Origin: Lentisphaeria bacterium
Lineage (GTDB): Bacteria > Verrucomicrobiota > Lentisphaeria > Oligosphaerales > Oligosphaeraceae
Direction of reading: 5' to 3'
Assembly: GCA_016303095.1 (NCBI GenBank)
Contig: JAEDMH010000097.1
Location: forward strand, 1-8,964
DNA: 8,964 bases
Shown piece after piece: positions 6,703-8,964 of the stretch. A program made the position numbers and the translations under genes. The stretch's first letter is position 1. Each line of letters starts with the position of its first letter. The notes beneath the pieces are model-generated. The model did no database searches and was not told the DNA's origin. It was given only the letters and a program-made list of their open reading frames with translations.

Positions 6703-6739
6703 TGTCTCTCTCCCCAGGAACCAGCAGGGGAGGGGGACA
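6703..6739 (+). terminator. Long hairpin 15 bases after the S1 gene stop
   Basis: Positions 6703-6715 (TGTCTCTCTCCCC) pair with 6727-6739 (GGGGAGGGGGACA) over 13 pairs, around an 11-base loop. Two pairs are U·G wobbles, at 6709/6733 and 6707/6735; on the other strand they would be A-C mismatches, so the fold favours rightward RNA. No T run follows, so it is not a textbook intrinsic terminator. It may block 3' decay, pause polymerase, or act with the T-rich hairpin downstream. Confidence 0.5.
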
Positions 6740-6803
6740 ATCCGGCGCACCTGCGTCAGAGTGTCCCGGAAAAGCAGGGGGAGGTTCTCTGTTTTTCCCT
6801 GGC

Positions 6804-6830
6804 AGAGAGTGGCACTCTTTTTGCTTTTTT
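6804..6830 (+). terminator. Small intrinsic-terminator-like hairpin with T-rich tail
   Basis: AGAGAGT (6804-6810) pairs with ACTCTTT (6814-6820), with one G·U pair and a three-base loop. TTGCTTTTTT follows directly. The stem is short and AU-rich, so termination strength is doubtful, but it is the only stem-plus-T-run between the S1 gene and grpE. Confidence 0.4.
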
Positions 6831-6832
6831 TG

Positions 6833-6859
6833 TCTCCCGTTTTGCCTAGGGACGGGAGA
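6833..6859. other. Perfect 8-base inverted repeat upstream of grpE
   Basis: TCTCCCGT (6833-6840) and ACGGGAGA (6852-6859) are perfect inverted copies separated by 11 bases. No T run follows. It could be an operator for the heat-shock pair or a leader hairpin. It does not resemble CIRCE. Confidence 0.35.
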
Positions 6860-7014
6860 ATGCGGGGGGGCGTGTGCGCCTCCTGAGGGGGAGACCTGAA
6901 GAGGGTCACTCCTTCTTTTCCCCCCCCGGCCGCGCCTCTTTGGGAGGCCGTTCCCCATGTTTCTCTCCGGGGAAGAGGGGCATTCCGGTCGATTTTTTTG
7001 TCGTTTAAGGTTTT

Positions 7015-7019
7015 AGGAG
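7015..7019 (+). promoter_or_regulatory. Ribosome binding site that decides the grpE start
   Basis: AGGAG lies 10 bases before ATG 7030 but only one base before the in-frame TTG at 7021. The spacing therefore favours the ATG and a protein three residues shorter. Confidence 0.75.
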
Positions 7020-7029
7020 ATTGGCAACC

Positions 7030-7728
7030 ATGGAAGAAGACAAGGAAGTGAAGGTGGCGTCGGAGGAATCCGTCGTCCCGGAAGAAGAGAAGCCCCAGGC
7101 GGGGGAGTCCGTCGCCCCGGAAGAAGAGAAGGCCCAGGGGGAGGAATCCGTCGCCCCGGAAGAGGAGAAGGCCCAAAGCCAGGAGAAGCAGCCCTCGTTG
7201 GAGGAGCAGTTGGAGGAGATGAAAGGAAATTACCTCCGCTCTTTGGCTGAGCTGGAGAATTATCGGAAGCGCATGGCCCGGGAGATGAATGAGGTGAGGG
7301 AAAGCACCCGCCATCGCACCATTTCCGAACTCCTGGGAATCTATGATCTCCTTCAAATGGCCGTGGATTCCGCCAAGACCGCCCAGGATGTGGCCTCCCT
7401 GCGCCAGGGGGTGGAGATGACCTTCGGAGAGTTGAAGCGCACGTTGAGCGGCCTTGGGGTGGAGGCGGTGGAAGCCTTGGGCCAGGTCTTTGATCCTGCC
7501 TGCCATCAGGCCGTGGGGATGGAGGCCAGCGCCCAGGTGCCAGAGGGCAATGTGCTGCGCCAGTGGAAGCCCGGATTCCGCATTGGCGGAAAGCTGGTGC
7601 GCCCGGCTGTGGTGATTGTCTCCAAAGGGCCGGAAGCCCCGCCCGCGGAGGAGGAAAAATCCTCCGGGGATGAGGCTCCCTCGGACCTTTCGGAGGAGGC
7701 GAGGGCTTCGGAAACGGAGGAGAAGTAA
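7030..7728 (+). CDS. grpE: GrpE nucleotide exchange factor
   Basis: GrpE is the cytoplasmic co-chaperone that releases ADP from DnaK. The protein has 232 residues. Residues 1-55 are an acidic, disordered-looking extension with three 13-residue repeats. The long helix and dimerisation region runs from about 57 to 140, with YLRSLAELENYRKRMARE at 68-85. The DnaK-contacting beta domain spans about 150-200, with GQVFDPACHQAVG (151-163) and the family signature WKPGFRIGGKLVRPAVVIV (179-197). The usual HEAV reads HQAV here. An acidic tail follows (202-232); both extensions make it longer than the roughly 200 residues of E. coli GrpE. The ATG at 7030 was chosen by ribosome-binding-site spacing. dnaJ follows 36 bases later, so the two form an operon. 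dnaK and hrcA, frequent partners in such operons, are not between or beside them in this window. Confidence 0.95.
   Translation: MEEDKEVKVASEESVVPEEEKPQAGESVAPEEEKAQGEESVAPEEEKAQSQEKQPSLEEQLEEMKGNYLRSLAELENYRKRMAREMNEVRESTRHRTISELLGIYDLLQMAVDSAKTAQDVASLRQGVEMTFGELKRTLSGLGVEAVEALGQVFDPACHQAVGMEASAQVPEGNVLRQWKPGFRIGGKLVRPAVVIVSKGPEAPPAEEEKSSGDEAPSDLSEEARASETEEK
7066..7182 (+). repeat. Three 39-base tandem repeats in the grpE 5' coding region
   Basis: Units at 7066-7104, 7105-7143 and 7144-7182 encode three copies of a 13-residue acidic motif, ESV(V/A)PEEEK(P/A)Q plus two variable residues (GrpE residues 13-51). Adjacent units differ at only five or six of 39 bases. The copy number could vary between strains without shifting the frame. 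Confidence 0.9.
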
Positions 7729-7749
7729 GGCTTCGTCAGGGAGAGGGGG

Positions 7750-7755
7750 AGGAGG
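7750..7755 (+). promoter_or_regulatory. Ribosome binding site of dnaJ
   Basis: AGGAGG, 9 bases before the ATG at 7765, is a full-strength Shine-Dalgarno sequence. It allows dnaJ to be translated independently of grpE. Confidence 0.8.
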
Positions 7756-7764
7756 ATTTCCATC

Positions 7765-8928
7765 ATGAGCGACAGCAAAGATTTTTACACCGTCCTGGGA
7801 GTCTCCCGGGGCGCTTCTGCCGATGAGCTGAAGAAGGCCTATCGCAAACTGGCCATGCAGTATCACCCGGATCGCAATCCGGGGGATAAGGAGGCGGAGG
7901 AGAAATTCAAGGAGGTGAACAACGCCTACCAGGTTCTCAGCGATCCGGAGAAACGGCAGCGCTATGATGCCATGGGCCACGAGGCCTTCACCCGGGGCGG
8001 AGGCGCCTCCGGCGGAGGCCCCGGCATGGATCCCATGGATATCTTCAGCCAATTCTTCGGAGGACGAGGAGGCGGGGTGGAGTTCGACTTGGGGGATCTC
8101 TTCGGCTTCGGCGGCGGAGGACGGGGACGCTCCTCCCGCAACGGCCCCCAGAGGGGAAAGGATCTCCTCTATACCCTCTCCCTGGATTTCGAGGATACGG
8201 TATTCGGGGGAAAGAAAGTCATTAAGGTCCCCCATCAGGTCCATTGCTCCCGCTGCCACGGAAAGGGCGGCGAGCCGGGAAGCAAAACCACAGTTTGCCC
8301 CGTGTGCCACGGCGCCGGACACGTGGTTCAGCCCAGCGGCTTCTTCAGCGTGAGCAAAACCTGCGGCCGCTGCCGGGGCACGGGCACCATCATCGACAAG
8401 CCATGCCAACAGTGCCATGGCGCAGGAGAGGTGGAGAAGGTGGACGAGTTGACCATCACCATCCCCGCCGGCATCAACACCGGAGAACAGCTGCGCTTGA
8501 GCGGACAGGGAGACGCAGGCCCCATGGGCGGACCCAGCGGAGACCTCTACGTCCAGATGGATGTGAGGCCCAGCGATGTCTTCGAACGCCGGGGAAATGA
8601 CCTCTTCTGCGAAGTGCCTATCCCCGTGACGACGGCTATCCTGGGAGGCCCTGTCCAGGTGCCTACCATTACGGGCCTGGAAGAACTGGAAATCCCCGCC
8701 GGCATCCAGAATGGCACTACCCTACGGATCCGAAGGAAGGGAATGCCCAGCCCCCAAGGGGCAGGACGGGGCGACGAATATGTCCGCATTCGCGTGGAGG
8801 TGCCCCGCAGCCTCTCCTCCGACCAGAAGAAGAAACTCCGGGAGTTCGCCAGCCTCTCCTTCGATGCCTCCCAATATCCAGAGGGAGCCGCCTTCCAGAA
8901 GAGGGCAAAGAAGTGGGATCTGAAATAG
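7765..8928 (+). CDS. dnaJ: Chaperone protein DnaJ (type I/class A J-protein)
   Basis: DnaJ delivers unfolded proteins to DnaK and stimulates its ATPase. This 387-residue protein has every class A part in order. The J domain is at about 6-71, with the catalytic HPD at 34-36. A Gly/Phe-rich linker spans about 77-120. The zinc-binding domain has four CxxCxGxG repeats: CSRCHGKG (161), CPVCHGAG (178), CGRCRGTG (200) and CQQCHGAG (214). Their spacing of 17, 22 and 14 residues equals that of E. coli DnaJ. The C-terminal substrate-binding domains run from about 225 to 350, with IPAGINTGEQLRLSGQGDAG at 233-252. Length and residues indicate a functional protein. It is the second gene after grpE and has its own strong ribosome binding site. 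No terminator is visible in the 36 bases left after the stop, which are mostly a repeat. Confidence 0.98.
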   Translation: MSDSKDFYTVLGVSRGASADELKKAYRKLAMQYHPDRNPGDKEAEEKFKEVNNAYQVLSDPEKRQRYDAMGHEAFTRGGGASGGGPGMDPMDIFSQFFGGRGGGVEFDLGDLFGFGGGGRGRSSRNGPQRGKDLLYTLSLDFEDTVFGGKKVIKVPHQVHCSRCHGKGGEPGSKTTVCPVCHGAGHVVQPSGFFSVSKTCGRCRGTGTIIDKPCQQCHGAGEVEKVDELTITIPAGINTGEQLRLSGQGDAGPMGGPSGDLYVQMDVRPSDVFERRGNDLFCEVPIPVTTAILGGPVQVPTITGLEELEIPAGIQNGTTLRIRRKGMPSPQGAGRGDEYVRIRVEVPRSLSSDQKKKLREFASLSFDASQYPEGAAFQKRAKKWDLK

Positions 8929-8932
8929 ACCC

Positions 8933-8964
8933 ACACAGAGGAGACAGAGAAGGGTAACACAGAG
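8933..8964 (+). repeat. CACAGAG-type repeat just after dnaJ, continues past the right edge
   Basis: CACAGAG at 8934, GACAGAG at 8943 and CACAGAG at 8958 are spaced 9 and 15 bases apart. This is the same short-long pattern as the left-edge repeat, with A in place of the central G. The purine-rich strand is again the sense strand of the gene that ends there. The array is cut by the window edge. Confidence 0.7.

Larger units (their letters stand above)
6688..7029. other. Intergenic region between the S1 gene and grpE
   Basis: No gene was found in these 342 bases. There are three hairpin candidates: a long stem at 6703-6739, a small stem before a T-rich run at 6804-6830, and an 8-base stem at 6833-6859. 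The remainder has homopolymer runs (seven G at 6864-6870, eight C at 6920-6927). It contains CCCCATGT at 6953-6960, which matches the -10 element of heat-shock sigma factor promoters, but no CTTGAA-like -35 stands at the right distance. No CIRCE element (TTAGCACTC with its mirror) was found. The grpE ribosome binding site closes the region. Confidence 0.6.

Noticed and set aside
6688..7029. A CIRCE element or full sigma-32 promoter before grpE
   Set aside because: There is no TTAGCACTC/GAGTGCTAA pair. CCCCATGT at 6953-6960 fits a heat-shock -10, but the nearest CTT-like box (6938-6943) leaves a spacer of only 9 bases.
4849..8418. A leftward open frame of 1189 codons antisense to the S1 gene, grpE and part of dnaJ
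   Set aside because: It crosses the 342-base intergenic region and three well-identified genes on the other strand, and its product is a low-complexity Gly/Leu/His-rich mix with no domain. In GC-rich DNA such antisense frames stay open by codon bias.

Overview
This is a GC-rich bacterial chromosome segment with eight protein-coding genes, all of which look intact. No phage, transposon, CRISPR array, tRNA or rRNA was seen. The lineage cannot be fixed from the sequence alone. A FloA-type flotillin, grpE next to dnaJ without dnaK, a five-domain S1 protein and short CACGGAG/CACAGAG repeats outside the genes together suggest a Lentisphaerota/Verrucomicrobiota-like (PVC) bacterium. That placement is a low-confidence guess.

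Layout. Positions 1-97 hold a tandem repeat. A leftward pair follows: floA (1850 to 831), then a membrane-anchored protein of unknown function (812 to 120). A 454-base divergent intergenic region (1851-2304) separates this pair from a rightward run of four genes: ilvE (2305-3327), an ECF-type sigma factor (3332-3925), manA (3942-5141) and an rpsA-like S1-domain gene (5194-6687). Their gaps are 4, 16 and 52 bases, so they are probably one transcription unit. A 342-base intergenic region with three candidate hairpins (6688-7029) precedes grpE (7030-7728) and dnaJ (7765-8928). A second patch of the edge repeat begins within five bases of the dnaJ stop.

Function. FloA organises membrane microdomains, and its partner may be a membrane-tethered accessory protein. 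The ilvE-sigma-manA-S1 run mixes amino-acid metabolism, transcription control, sugar-phosphate metabolism and translation, with no single pathway in common. GrpE and DnaJ are co-chaperones of DnaK, which is not encoded here.

Most genes are ordinary housekeeping genes. The points that merit a second look are the edge repeats with their shared 9 + 13-15 base spacing, the unknown FloA partner, the orphan sigma factor, the S1 gene with no Shine-Dalgarno sequence behind a pyrimidine-rich leader, and the long hairpin just after that gene. No convincing new defence or mobile system was found.
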